Shown: positions 1-8,175, counted from the stretch's first letter. The stretch: DNA of 11,623 nt from JBEVNX01 sp040507895 (GCA_040507895.1 JBEVNX010000169.1:1-11623); one strand, 5' to 3'. Notes: generated by a model not told the origin, from the letters alone. Translations and numbers: made by a program.

Positions 1-490
1 TGTGATTCGCAAAGGGCTGGTCGACGAAGAGCAGGTCGGCGCCGCTCCCCGCCTCCGCGACGTCGGGGTTCGCGGAGACGCGAAAGCTCGCGACGTGCGT
101 GTCGCCCGCGCGGTCGGTGTAGTTGACGAAGAACCGGCGATCGCCCGGATAGCCGGGATGGAAGGCGATGCCGAGAAGCCCCTGCTCGCTTCCGCCCGAG
201 ACCCTGCCCGAGAGATCCAGGAACGGCGCATCGAGGAGGAGGCCGTCGCGGAGCACGCGGACGCGGCCACCTTTCTCGGGGATGAACTGGCGCGACGGGT
301 CGCCCTGCGGCGCGGCAAAGTCGAGCGGAAACACGAGGCCATCGGCGACGCGCTGCAGCCTGACGCTGGCCGTGCGCTCCTGTCCGTCGCTGGCCGTCTT
401 CGGCTCGGATCCGCCTCCACCGCCACAGGCCGCGAGCGTCGCGATCAGAGCGAGGAGACCCCCCGGCAAGATGGAATGGCGCGAGGTCAT
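1..490 (-). CDS. PQQ-dependent sugar dehydrogenase (GSDH family) lipoprotein, 3' end beyond the window
   Basis: The visible 163 codons look like the N-terminus of a soluble-type glucose/sorbosone dehydrogenase (PF07995), a six-bladed propeller quinoprotein that oxidises aldose sugars in the periplasm using PQQ and calcium. The start is ATG at 488-490. Residues 1-22 form a lipoprotein signal ending in TLAAC (lipid anchor at Cys22), followed by a Gly-rich linker. Family hallmarks follow: GDPSRQFIPEKGGRVRVL, the segment SGGSEQGLLGIAFHPGY, FFVNYTD, and a final QPFANH. By family comparison His163, the last complete codon (positions 4-2), should be the active-site base corresponding to His144 of the Acinetobacter soluble glucose dehydrogenase. 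The start overlaps the stop of the upstream serine hydrolase gene by ATGA, so translation is probably coupled. Family assignment is firm; substrate is unknown, and many family members act on unknown sugars or alcohols. Confidence 0.88.
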   Translation of the reverse strand, partial: MTSRHSILPGGLLALIATLAACGGGGGSEPKTASDGQERTASVRLQRVADGLVFPLDFAAPQGDPSRQFIPEKGGRVRVLRDGLLLDAPFLDLSGRVSGGSEQGLLGIAFHPGYPGDRRFFVNYTDRAGDTHVASFRVSANPDVAEAGSGADLLFVDQPFANH

Positions 491-1731
491 CTTCTTCGGA
501 ACGTACGGCTCAGCTGCATGATCAGATTGGTGAGCGGGATGAAGCCGAGGCTCACCACGGGCTTGCCGCTGTTGAGGATCGCCACGCCGATCCGACGCTC
601 TGGGTCGGCCCAGCCGAGGATGTTCGTGAAGCCGAGATGCCCGAAGGCTTGAGGCGTGGCGAATCCGAAGAGGCTGAGTGGGCCGCCGAGCATGATGCCG
701 AGCCCCCAGCGCGCGGGCGCGCCGAGCGTCAGGTCGATCTCGTAGTAGCTCTGCTCCGACGTGGCGCGGCGGATCGTCTTCTGCTCGAAGACGTGCGCCC
801 CGTCGAGCGCGCCGCCGTTCGCCAAACACATGTAGAGGCGCGACAGCTCGCGCGCGGTGGTGACGACGTTGCCGGCCGGCACCATCGCGGTGCGAAACGC
901 CGTGCCGTTGGCCGTGCGCACGACGCCCGGCGCCGAGTCGCCGAGAGCGCGTTCGAGGAGCCACGAGAGCGGCGGCATGACGGGCGGACCGGTGAACGCA
1001 TCGTCCACGACTCGGTCGACGTCTTCGGCCCGCACGCCGTAGTTCATCCACCGCAGGCCGAGCGGCTCCGCGATGAGCTTGCGCAGCGCCGCGCGCGGGC
1101 TCTCGCCGGTGGCGCGCTTGATGACCGCCCCCAGCACGTAGCCACCCGAGGTCGCGTGATACGCGAGCCGCGATCCCGGCCGCGATTGCGGGCGCTCGTC
1201 GCACAGCCGTTCGAGCGCGTGCTCGGGATCGTTCAAGAAATCCGCCGCCTTCGGCACGGACGGAATGCCAGCGCGATGCGTGAGCACGTGCCGGATGGTG
1301 ATGAGATCCTTGCCGTGGCGGCCGAACTCGGGGATGTAGTCGACGACGCGATCCTCGATGTGCAACGCACCCACCTCGTCGAGCTTCAACACGAGGAAGG
1401 CGGTGATGGCCTTCGAGGCGGAGTAGAGAATGAACGGTGCGTCGAGGGAGATCGGCGTCTTCGGCGCTTGCGGCGCATCGTCGGGACCGTTGCCCCGGGC
1501 GTAGCCGATGGCGCGGTCGAGCACGGTTTGATCCTCGCACCGGATGCATACTTGCAGCGCCGGATGGAGGCCCGTGCGATACACCGCCTCGACCGCGCGC
1601 CACAGACACTCGACGTCGTCCCGGGACAAATCGACGGCGCTCGGCTCGACCTCCTCGCCCCGCGTGGTGACCGACTCGAGGTCGTCAGGGACGTGGCAGA
1701 GGCGGCTGAAGGGACCGAAAGGCTTCCGCAC
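487..1731 (-). CDS. Serine hydrolase, class C beta-lactamase/esterase fold (PF00144)
   Basis: This 414-residue protein has the three active-site elements of the beta-lactamase-related serine hydrolase family: S104-A-S-K107 (nucleophile and general base) in ILYSASKAITAF, Y191-H-A in the position of the YxN motif, and H365-L-G in place of KTG. The flanking family patterns THRAGIP (residues 151-157) and NVVTTARELSRLY (288-300) are also present. Known members include esterases, D-aminopeptidases and lactonases. HxG in place of KTG is typical of the esterase-like members, so a true beta-lactamase is unlikely. No signal peptide or membrane segment is seen, so it should be cytoplasmic. The start is uncertain: GTG at 1729-1731 has an in-frame TGA shortly upstream and no Shine-Dalgarno. 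TTG at 1627-1629 is the next option and would drop 34 poorly conserved residues. The stop overlaps the dehydrogenase start (ATGA). A link to sugar metabolism is not evident. Confidence 0.88.
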   Translation of the reverse strand: MRKPFGPFSRLCHVPDDLESVTTRGEEVEPSAVDLSRDDVECLWRAVEAVYRTGLHPALQVCIRCEDQTVLDRAIGYARGNGPDDAPQAPKTPISLDAPFILYSASKAITAFLVLKLDEVGALHIEDRVVDYIPEFGRHGKDLITIRHVLTHRAGIPSVPKAADFLNDPEHALERLCDERPQSRPGSRLAYHATSGGYVLGAVIKRATGESPRAALRKLIAEPLGLRWMNYGVRAEDVDRVVDDAFTGPPVMPPLSWLLERALGDSAPGVVRTANGTAFRTAMVPAGNVVTTARELSRLYMCLANGGALDGAHVFEQKTIRRATSEQSYYEIDLTLGAPARWGLGIMLGGPLSLFGFATPQAFGHLGFTNILGWADPERRIGVAILNSGKPVVSLGFIPLTNLIMQLSRTFRRR

Positions 1732-1744
1732 TCGCCGAGTGTGT

Positions 1745-1773
1745 CATGTCCGGCGTGCCGCGGAAAAGGTCAA
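1745..1773 (-). promoter_or_regulatory. Weak candidate promoter for the serine hydrolase/dehydrogenase pair
   Basis: On the minus strand a TTGACC hexamer (1768-1773; five of six bases match the -35 consensus) is followed after 17 bp by GACATG (1745-1750), a poor -10 match. If used, transcription would start only a few bases before the GTG at 1731, giving an almost leaderless mRNA. That would fit the missing Shine-Dalgarno. The -10 is weak and the call rests on one good hexamer. The rest of the 127-bp divergent region (1732-1858) shows no convincing promoter for the plus-strand transporter genes and no clear operator. Confidence 0.2.
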
Positions 1774-1858
1774 ATTCGCGCGGCGCGACTGGCGGCCACA
1801 CCGCGCGCCCGTTAGTCTCGACTGCGGGAGCGAGGGGGGGCAAGCGACGCGTCGGAAG

Positions 1859-3130
1859 GTGAAGTGGGGGCTGGCGGTCTTCGGCTTGTCCGTTTGCATG
1901 GCGGTGTCCGTGGGCTGCCATGACCGGCAGGCCGAGCCGGTCCTGAGGCTCTGGGCGCTCGGGCGCGAGGGCGAGGTCGTGCAGAGCTTGGTGCCGGAGT
2001 TCGAGCGCGCGCATCCCGACATCCGCGTCCTCGTCCAACAGATTCCGTGGAGCGCGGCGCACGAGAAGCTCCTCACGGCCTACGTCGGAGGCTCGATGCC
2101 GGACGTCTTTCAGCTGGGCAACACGTGGATCCCCGAGTTCGTCGCCTTGAACGCGCTCGACTCGCTCGACGAACGCTTGCGCCGGTCGACCGCCGTGCCG
2201 GCCGACGACTTTTTTCCCGGCGTGTTCGACGCGAGCGTCGTCGGCGGACGCACCTACGGATTGCCGTGGTACGTCGACACCCGCCTTCTCTTCTACCGCA
2301 CCGACCTGCTCGCCGCCGCGGGCTTTCCCAGCTCGCCGCGGAGCTGGAACGACTGGGTCGCGGCGATGACGAAGATCCAGGAGCAGGCGACCGGCTCGGC
2401 CTTCGCCGCGCTGTTGCCGATCAACGAGTGGCAACCGCTGGTCATCATGGCCCTGCAGCGCGGGGCGACGCTGCTGCGTGACGGCGACACGCGCGGCGAT
2501 TTTCGCAGCGCCCCGTTTCGCGAAGCCTTCGCGTTCTACGTGGACCTGTTTCGCCGCGGCCTGGCACCGCTCACCAGCCAGGTGCAAGTCGCGAACCTCT
2601 ATCAGGACTTCGCGCGCGGCGCCTTTGCCTTCTACGTCAGCGGGCCGTGGAACATCGGCGAGTTTCGCACTCGCCTGCCCACCGGGGTCCCGTGGGCCAC
2701 GGCGCCGTGGCCCGCGCCGGACGGCGACTATCCCGGCGTGTCGCTCGCGGGCGGCGCGAGCCTGGCGATCTTCCGCGGCTCGCCGCGGAAGGAGGCTGCC
2801 TGGGCGCTCGTCGAATTCCTGAGCGAGCCGGCCCAACAGCTCGCGCTCTACCGGCTCACGGGCGATCTGCCGGCGCGCAAGAGCGCTTGGACGCGGCCGG
2901 GCCCGGGAGCCGACCCGAGCGCAGAAGCCTTCAGGACTCAGCTCGAGCGCGTGCGCCCGACCCCGAAGATCCCGGAATGGGAGCGTATCGCCGACCAGAT
3001 CACGCGCTATGCGGAGAGCGCCGTGCGCGCCGAGCTCGGCATCGACGAGGCGCTGCACGCGCTCGACCGCGACGTCGACGTCATTCTCGAGAAGCGGCGT
3101 TGGATGATGCGCCGCGAGGCGGCCTCGTGA
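1859..3130 (+). CDS. Sugar ABC transporter substrate-binding lipoprotein (CUT1 type, SBP_bac_1)
   Basis: The product (423 residues) is the extracytoplasmic sugar receptor for the permeases encoded directly downstream. The GTG start at 1859 is chosen because it gives a compact lipoprotein signal: a Lys-containing n-region, a hydrophobic core, and the lipobox SVGC with the lipid anchor at Cys20. GGAAG lies immediately upstream but is too close for an ideal Shine-Dalgarno; the G-run at about 1833-1840 is rather far. Family features are clear: LRLWALGREGEVVQ at the mature N-terminus, PDVFQLGNTWIPEF around residue 81, YGLPWYVDTRLLFYRTDLL from about 134, the FAFYVSGPWNIGEF hinge region near 257, and GVSLAGGASLAIF near 294. 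Length is normal for COG1653 proteins. The stop overlaps the next start as GTGA. The ligand is probably an oligosaccharide from the neighbouring exported glycosidases (inference); the sequence does not define it. Confidence 0.93.
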   Translation: MKWGLAVFGLSVCMAVSVGCHDRQAEPVLRLWALGREGEVVQSLVPEFERAHPDIRVLVQQIPWSAAHEKLLTAYVGGSMPDVFQLGNTWIPEFVALNALDSLDERLRRSTAVPADDFFPGVFDASVVGGRTYGLPWYVDTRLLFYRTDLLAAAGFPSSPRSWNDWVAAMTKIQEQATGSAFAALLPINEWQPLVIMALQRGATLLRDGDTRGDFRSAPFREAFAFYVDLFRRGLAPLTSQVQVANLYQDFARGAFAFYVSGPWNIGEFRTRLPTGVPWATAPWPAPDGDYPGVSLAGGASLAIFRGSPRKEAAWALVEFLSEPAQQLALYRLTGDLPARKSAWTRPGPGADPSAEAFRTQLERVRPTPKIPEWERIADQITRYAESAVRAELGIDEALHALDRDVDVILEKRRWMMRREAAS

Positions 3131-4017
3131 CCCGGGACGCCGATCCGATCTCCGCGCGGCGCAGGATCGCGCCCGGGCTTTGGTTTGCCATGCCCGCGAC
3201 CTCGGCGATCGTCGCGTTCTTCTTCGTGCCGGTCGCCGCGGCGCTTGCCCTCAGCTTCACCGACTTCGACATCTACGCGGTGGCGAGCTGGCGGAACCTC
3301 CGCTTCGTCGCCCTTGGAAATTACGCCCGGCTGCTCCGCGACCCGCTGTTCTCGATCGCGCTCGGCAACACGTTCTACTTCGTCGTGGTCGGCGTGCCGT
3401 TGACGATCGGGCTTTCGTTGGGCGCGGCGCTGCTCTTGAGCTCGCGCCTGGTGCGCTTCCGGGGGCTCTTCCGCACGCTCTTCTTCCTTCCCGTGGTCAC
3501 CACGCTGGTCGCCGTCGCGGTGGTGTGGCGCTACGTGTACCATCCGCGCTTCGGTCTTCTGAATCAGGGCCTCGCAGCTCTCGGCCTCGGCCCGGTCGAC
3601 TGGCTCGGCGATCCGCACTGGGCGATGCCGGCGATCATCATCATGGCCGCTTGGAAGAACTTCGGCTTCAACATGATCGTGCTCGTCGCCGCGCTGCAGA
3701 GCATTCCCGACAATCTCTACGAGGCGGCGCGCCTCGACGGCGCGAGCGATGCGCAGCAGCTTCGCCACGTGACGCTACCGATGCTCGGCCCGACGCTCTT
3801 CTTCGTCACCCTGATCACGATCATCGGCTACTTCCAGCTCTTCGCCGAGCCCTATGTGATGACGCAGGGCGGGCCGTCGAACCGTACGCTGAGCATCGTG
3901 CTCCTGATGTACGAGCAAGGCTTCCGCTGGTGGAGCATGGGCTACGCGGCGGCGGTGGCCTTCGTCCTCTTCGCCATCATCCTCGGGCTCACTCTGCTGC
4001 AGAGAAGGCTCACGTGA
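3127..4017 (+). CDS. Sugar ABC transporter permease, UgpA/LacF/MalF-like
   Basis: This 296-residue inner-membrane protein belongs to the binding-protein-dependent transport permease family (PF00528) and forms half of the sugar channel. Six hydrophobic segments are visible at about residues 19-44, 76-103, 113-138, 168-191, 224-245 and 270-292. The EAA loop that docks on the ATPase reads EAARLDGASDAQQLRHVTLP, starting at residue 199 between segments 4 and 5. The segment MTQGGPSNRTL after it is typical of the UgpA/LacF subgroup. The GTG start at 3127 shares bases with the binding-protein stop (GTGA), and the stop is shared the same way with the second permease. Translational coupling across the three transporter genes is therefore likely. 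No ATPase follows on this strand; the candidate partner is the gene at 8181-9299. Confidence 0.95.
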   Translation: MTRDADPISARRRIAPGLWFAMPATSAIVAFFFVPVAAALALSFTDFDIYAVASWRNLRFVALGNYARLLRDPLFSIALGNTFYFVVVGVPLTIGLSLGAALLLSSRLVRFRGLFRTLFFLPVVTTLVAVAVVWRYVYHPRFGLLNQGLAALGLGPVDWLGDPHWAMPAIIIMAAWKNFGFNMIVLVAALQSIPDNLYEAARLDGASDAQQLRHVTLPMLGPTLFFVTLITIIGYFQLFAEPYVMTQGGPSNRTLSIVLLMYEQGFRWWSMGYAAAVAFVLFAIILGLTLLQRRLT

Positions 4018-4835
4018 GAAGGGCGTTCGTCGCTTCGGTGCTTCACGTCGCACTCGCGGCCGGGGCGTTGCTCACGCTGGCGCCGCTTCTGTGGATGGTT
4101 TCTGCCTCGTTCATGCCGAGCGGCGAGGCCACCGCCGTGCCGCCCCGGCTGCTGCCGAGCCGGTTCACGCTCGAGCATTACCGCGATCTGTTCACCCGCC
4201 TGCACGTGGCCCGGCACGTGGCCGCGAGCGCGCTCGTCGCCACGGCGACCACGCTCGTCTCGCTGCTGCTCAACTCGATGGCCGGCTACGCGTTCGCCAA
4301 GCTTCGCTTCGCGGGCCGCGATCGCCTCTTCGCGGCTTTGCTCGCTGCGCTGGTGATCCCCGCACAGGTCGGGATGCTGCCGCTGTTCTTGCTGCTCAAA
4401 CAGATGGGTCTGGTGAACACGTATCTCGCCGTCGTCATCCCGGGCATGGCCAGCGTGTTCGGCATCTTCTTGGTCCGCCAGTATGCACTGTCGATTCCCG
4501 ACAGCTTGCTCGATGCGGCGAGGATCGACGGCGCCGGGGAGCTCCGCATCTACTGGTCCCTCGTGCTGCCGTTCTGCCGCCCGGTGCTGGCGACGCTCGC
4601 GGTGTTCACGTTTCTCGGCACCTGGAACGATTTTCTCTGGCCGCTGATCGTGCTGGCCGACGGCGACCTCTATACGCTGCCGGTGGCGCTCGCCAATCTA
4701 CTCGGCGAGCACGTGCAGGACACCGAGCTCATGATGGCGGGCTCGGTGCTGACCATGCTCCCGGTCTTGGTGCTGTTCGTGGCCCTGCAACGATACTACA
4801 TCGCCGGGATCATGGGCGGAGCGCTGAAGGGCTGA
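4014..4835 (+). CDS. Sugar ABC transporter permease, UgpE/LacG/MalG-like
   Basis: This 273-residue protein is the second channel subunit of the CUT1 transporter. It opens with the family's first membrane segment (ending LAPLLWMVSASFMPSGE), has six hydrophobic segments, and carries the EAA loop as DAARIDGAGELRIYWSLVLP from residue 167. The segment FLGTWNDFLWPLIVL and the C-terminal IAGIMGGALKG are hallmarks of the UgpE/LacG group. The GTG start at 4014 overlaps the previous stop as GTGA. The stop at 4833-4835 lies only five bases before the start of the large secreted enzyme, so all four plus-strand genes should share one mRNA. It should heterodimerise with the permease encoded just upstream. 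Its subgroup is clear; sugar specificity is not. Confidence 0.95.
   Translation: MRRAFVASVLHVALAAGALLTLAPLLWMVSASFMPSGEATAVPPRLLPSRFTLEHYRDLFTRLHVARHVAASALVATATTLVSLLLNSMAGYAFAKLRFAGRDRLFAALLAALVIPAQVGMLPLFLLLKQMGLVNTYLAVVIPGMASVFGIFLVRQYALSIPDSLLDAARIDGAGELRIYWSLVLPFCRPVLATLAVFTFLGTWNDFLWPLIVLADGDLYTLPVALANLLGEHVQDTELMMAGSVLTMLPVLVLFVALQRYYIAGIMGGALKG
4826..4831 (+). promoter_or_regulatory. Ribosome binding site supporting the GTG start at 4841
   Basis: GAAGGG lies inside the last codons of the upstream permease gene, nine bases before GTG 4841. It decides the start of the large secreted enzyme, because the open frame itself extends far upstream and the signal peptide begins exactly at this GTG. 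Confidence 0.55.
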
Positions 4836-4840
4836 ACGGC

Positions 4841-7800
4841 GTGCGATTGGCTCGGGCGAAGTTCGCAAGAGCGACGAGCTTGGGTCTCCTACTCCTGGGT
4901 CTCATCCTGGGAAGCGAGCCCGCTACGGGTCAGACCCTGCTATTGGACAACTTCGATCAGCTGAGCAGCTGGACGACGAACGCCGCCGACGGCTCGACCG
5001 TGCAGATTTCGCAGGAGGCTGGACCTGCGGGAATGGCGATGCGCGTCGACTTCGACCTTCCGAAGGAAGGCGGCTGGGTCATCGTGCGCCGTGAAGTGGA
5101 CTTGACGATGCCGGAGAACTACGCGTTCAGCTTCCAGCTCCGCGGCGAGGCGGCGCGCAACAACTTCGAGTTCAAGCTCGTCGATCCGGCGGGGAAGAAC
5201 GTCTGGTGGCGCGTGCAGCGCGACTATCCGTTCCCCACGGAGTGGCAGACCGTCACGATCCGCAAGGCGCGAATCAAGCTCGCTTGGGGCGCACCCGGAG
5301 CCCCGAAGCGGGTCGGAGCGATCGAGCTGGCGATCTCGAGCGGCAACGGCGGCAAGGGCACGATCTGGATCGATTCCCTGCAATTCGAGGAGCGCGAGCC
5401 CGCGAGTCAGTACAAGCGTACGGCGAAGGTGCGGGCGTCGAGCTCACAGCCGGGGCATCCTCCGGAGCGAGCTCTCGACGACGATCCGAAGATCGGCTGG
5501 AAGAGTGCGCCCGGCGAGAATCAGTGGATGGTGGTCGACTTCGTGCGCCAGCGCGACTACGGCGGCCTGCGCATCGACTGGGATCCCGAGGACTACGCCA
5601 CCGCGTTCCGCGTCGAGGTCTCCGACGACGGGGTCCGATGGTCGCCCGCCTGGGCGATGCGCAACGGCAAGGGGGGTCGCGACTACGTCTACATGCCGGA
5701 GGCAGAATCCCGCTACGTGCGCCTGGTGTTGGAGAAGAGCAGCCGCGGGCAGGGCTACGGCGTCTTGGCGATCCTCGTGCAGCCTCTCGAGTTCTCCGAC
5801 ACGCCGAACCAGTTCATGGAAGCGGTCGCCGCGGAATCGCCGCCCGGCACGTTCCCCAAGTACTTCACCGGCAAGCAGACGTACTGGACGGTCGTCGGCG
5901 TCGACGGCGACGAGAAGAACGCGCTCCTGAACGAGGAGGGCATGCTCGAGGTCGAGAAGGGCGGCTTCTCGATCGAGCCGTTCCTCTACGTCGACGACAA
6001 GCTTATCGACTGGAGCGCGGTGAAAACGACGCAGGCGCTCGATCACGGCTATCTGCCGATCCCGTCGGTGCGCTGGGAGGGCCGCGACGTCGCGCTGCAC
6101 GTGACGGCGTTCGCCGCCGGCGAGCCGGGAGCGTCGACTCTCTATGCGATCTATCGGGTGGAGAATCGGCGCGCCGAGCCGAGCCGAGTGCGGCTCTTCG
6201 TGGCGATCCGTCCGTTCCAGGTCGACCCGCCGTGGCAATCGCTGAACATGGTCGGCGGCGTGGCGCCGATCCACACGATCCGCTTCGACGGGGGCGCCGC
6301 CTGGGTGAACCGGGACAAGCCGGTGATCCTCGGGCGCCCGCCGGACCAGTTCGGGGCCACCTCGATCGAACGCGGCTCGCTGACCGACTTTCTGAAGGAA
6401 GGCGAAGTGCCGCCGCAGACAGCCGTGGCCGACCGATTCGGCTTCGCCTCGGCGGCCGCTCGATACGACTTGACGATCGATGCCGGGAGCGAAGCCGAGG
6501 TCGCCGTCGTGGTGCCGTTCCATCCCGGCGACACCTTCGTCCCGCCGGCAGGCGACCCCATGCCCGAGGTGCGCGACCGGCTCGCCGAGGTGCGCCGCGG
6601 CTGGGAGGAGCGGCTCGGGCACGTGAGCTTCGAGCTGCCGATCGATGCGGCGCGCATGGTCAGCACCATCAAGAGCACGCTCGGCTACATCCTCGTGAAT
6701 CGCGACGGGCCGCGCCTGCAGCCCGGGCCGCGGAGCTACGCGCGCTCGTGGATCCGCGACGGGGCGCTCACCTCGTCGGCGCTCCTCGAGATGGGATTCA
6801 CCAGCGAGCCGCGCCGGTTCATCGAATGGTTCGCTCCGTACCAGCTGCCCGACGGCAAGGTGCCGTGCTGCGTGGACCGCCGCGGCGCCGACCCCGTGTC
6901 CGAGAACGACAGCAACGGCGAGTTCGTCTTCGCAGTGGCCCAGATCTATCGCTACACGCGAGACATCGGCTTTCTCTCCGAGATGTGGCCGCGGGTGGTT
7001 CGCGCCATCGACCACATCGATTTTCTGCGGCGCCAGCGCACCACCGACGCCTTCCGATCCCCGGACAAGCTGGCCCTGTTCGGCCTGTTGCCGGCCTCGA
7101 TCAGCCACGAGGGCTACGCTTCCCGGCCGGTCCACTCGTACTGGGACGACTTCTTTGCGCTGCGCGCGCTGAAGGACGCCGCGGCGCTCGCCGTCGCCAT
7201 GGGCGACGACGAGCACGCCGAGAGCTTCGCCGAGCTCCGCGATACCTTCCGCGCCGATCTATACGCTTCGATCGCGCGTACCATCGAGGGCCACTCCATC
7301 GACTACATTCCCGGCTCGGTCGAGCTCGGCGACTTCGATCCGAGCTCGACGGCGATCGCGCTCGACCCGGGGGGCGAGCTGGCGAACCTGCCGCGCCCGG
7401 CGCTCGATCGAACGTTCGCGAAGTACTTCGAGGAATTCCTCAGGCGAGTCGAGGATCCCGAGAGCTGGGACGCCTTCTCGCCGTACGAGGTGCGCATCGC
7501 CGGAGCGCTGGTTCGCCTCGGCCGACGAGACGAGGCGCTGCAAGTGCTCGACTACATCATCGGCCATCAGCGGCCGACGGGCTGGAACGAGTGGCCGGAG
7601 GTGGTTTGGCGCGACGCCGCGGGGGCGAACTTCATCGGCGACATGCCGCACACGTGGGTCGGGTCGAGCTTCATCAGCGCCGTGCGCTCGCTCTTCGCCT
7701 ACGAGCGCGAGCACGACCAGGCGCTCGTGCTCGCCGCCGGCATTCCCCTCGGGTGGGTCACCGACGGCAAGCGTTCGGCGGTGCGCCGCCTGCCGACGTA

Positions 7801-8158
7801 CTTCGGCGTGATAAGCTACAGCGTCGAGAGCATCGCACCCGACTTGATACGTATGCAGCTCTCCGGCGACCTCCGTCTTCCGCCCGGGAACCTCGTGCTG
7901 CGCCCGCCGCTCGAGCGGCCCCTCCAGGCGGTGCGCGTGAACGGAAAGCCGATCCAATCGTTCTCCGCCGACGAAGCGGTCGTCAGCGAGCTGCCTGCGA
8001 CGGTCGAGCTCGATTCGTCTCCGCCTCCGCCGACGCCGACGCCGACACTCACGCCGATCCCCACGCCTGCGGCTCCGAAGCGGCCGGGGAAGAAGACCAA
8101 GCCGCCACGCACAGCGACTCCGAAGGCGTCGGGCGCTGCGGGCGCGCGCGGGCGCTGA
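4841..8158 (+). CDS. Secreted multidomain six-hairpin glycosidase-like protein with discoidin (F5/8C) domain
   Basis: The 1105-residue product starts with a Sec signal peptide (Arg/Lys-rich n-region, core LGLLLLGLILG, likely cleavage after ATG at residue 30). Four regions follow. Residues 32-190 resemble a CBM11/CIA30-like sugar-binding module (LLLDNFD at the start, IWIDSLQF at the end). Residues about 195-318 are a discoidin domain (ERALDDDPKIGWKS, FRVEVSDDGVRW, SRYVRLVLE). Residues about 320-600 look like the beta-sandwich found in front of many six-hairpin glycosidases. Residues about 610-970 look like the alpha6/alpha6 catalytic barrel: SWIRDG at 636-641, ENDSNGEF at 688-695, SYWDDFF from 766, and MPHTWVGSSF with His937. 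A small C-terminal beta region and a PTPTPT-rich basic tail (from about 1058) end the protein. WIRDG recalls GH15-like and related clans, but I cannot assign a GH family or its catalytic acids. Asp640, Glu688, Glu694, Asp769 and Asp770 are candidates. Co-transcription with the transporter suggests it makes the imported sugar. Confidence 0.82.
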   Translation: MRLARAKFARATSLGLLLLGLILGSEPATGQTLLLDNFDQLSSWTTNAADGSTVQISQEAGPAGMAMRVDFDLPKEGGWVIVRREVDLTMPENYAFSFQLRGEAARNNFEFKLVDPAGKNVWWRVQRDYPFPTEWQTVTIRKARIKLAWGAPGAPKRVGAIELAISSGNGGKGTIWIDSLQFEEREPASQYKRTAKVRASSSQPGHPPERALDDDPKIGWKSAPGENQWMVVDFVRQRDYGGLRIDWDPEDYATAFRVEVSDDGVRWSPAWAMRNGKGGRDYVYMPEAESRYVRLVLEKSSRGQGYGVLAILVQPLEFSDTPNQFMEAVAAESPPGTFPKYFTGKQTYWTVVGVDGDEKNALLNEEGMLEVEKGGFSIEPFLYVDDKLIDWSAVKTTQALDHGYLPIPSVRWEGRDVALHVTAFAAGEPGASTLYAIYRVENRRAEPSRVRLFVAIRPFQVDPPWQSLNMVGGVAPIHTIRFDGGAAWVNRDKPVILGRPPDQFGATSIERGSLTDFLKEGEVPPQTAVADRFGFASAAARYDLTIDAGSEAEVAVVVPFHPGDTFVPPAGDPMPEVRDRLAEVRRGWEERLGHVSFELPIDAARMVSTIKSTLGYILVNRDGPRLQPGPRSYARSWIRDGALTSSALLEMGFTSEPRRFIEWFAPYQLPDGKVPCCVDRRGADPVSENDSNGEFVFAVAQIYRYTRDIGFLSEMWPRVVRAIDHIDFLRRQRTTDAFRSPDKLALFGLLPASISHEGYASRPVHSYWDDFFALRALKDAAALAVAMGDDEHAESFAELRDTFRADLYASIARTIEGHSIDYIPGSVELGDFDPSSTAIALDPGGELANLPRPALDRTFAKYFEEFLRRVEDPESWDAFSPYEVRIAGALVRLGRRDEALQVLDYIIGHQRPTGWNEWPEVVWRDAAGANFIGDMPHTWVGSSFISAVRSLFAYEREHDQALVLAAGIPLGWVTDGKRSAVRRLPTYFGVISYSVESIAPDLIRMQLSGDLRLPPGNLVLRPPLERPLQAVRVNGKPIQSFSADEAVVSELPATVELDSSPPPPTPTPTLTPIPTPAAPKRPGKKTKPPRTATPKASGAAGARGR
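8029..8066 (+). repeat. Low-complexity CCGACG/ACGCCG tract encoding the PTPTPT tail
   Basis: Near-repeats of a six-base unit (cgacgc) inside the 3' end of the large secreted enzyme encode alternating Pro-Thr. After it the protein continues with a Lys/Pro-rich stretch. Such a tail is probably a flexible spacer or surface-contact segment; its role is inferred. Slippage here could vary the repeat number without breaking the frame. Confidence 0.6.
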
Positions 8159-8161
8159 CGC

Positions 8162-8175
8162 CGCCCGGCCGGGCG
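8162..8175. terminator. GC palindrome in the convergent gap, possible bidirectional terminator
   Basis: The 22-bp gap between two converging genes contains the perfect 14-bp palindrome CGCCCGGCCGGGCG. With one mismatched pair it extends to 8159-8178. As RNA it could form a short, very stable hairpin with a GGCC loop in either direction. No T-run follows on either strand, so it is not a classical intrinsic terminator. The position directly after both stops is the main support. Confidence 0.35.

Noticed and set aside
487..1731. Antibiotic-resistance beta-lactamase
   Set aside because: The KTG triad is replaced by HLG, the YxN motif reads YHA, and no signal peptide is present. This fits the esterase/peptidase side of the fold.
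1791..1806. GG-N10-GC spacing resembling a sigma-54 promoter upstream of the transporter genes
   Set aside because: The element lacks the TTGC part of the -12 box, and such spacing is common by chance in GC-rich sequence.
637..1815. A plus-strand frame open for 392 codons opposite the serine hydrolase
   Set aside because: No family features are visible, while the minus strand shows SxxK, Tyr and HxG active-site motifs in the right order.
1544..1858. N-terminal extension of the sugar-binding protein to an ATG at 1544
   Set aside because: It would bury the lipoprotein signal about 105 residues inside the protein and overlap the divergent hydrolase gene. The GTG at 1859 gives a normal lipobox.
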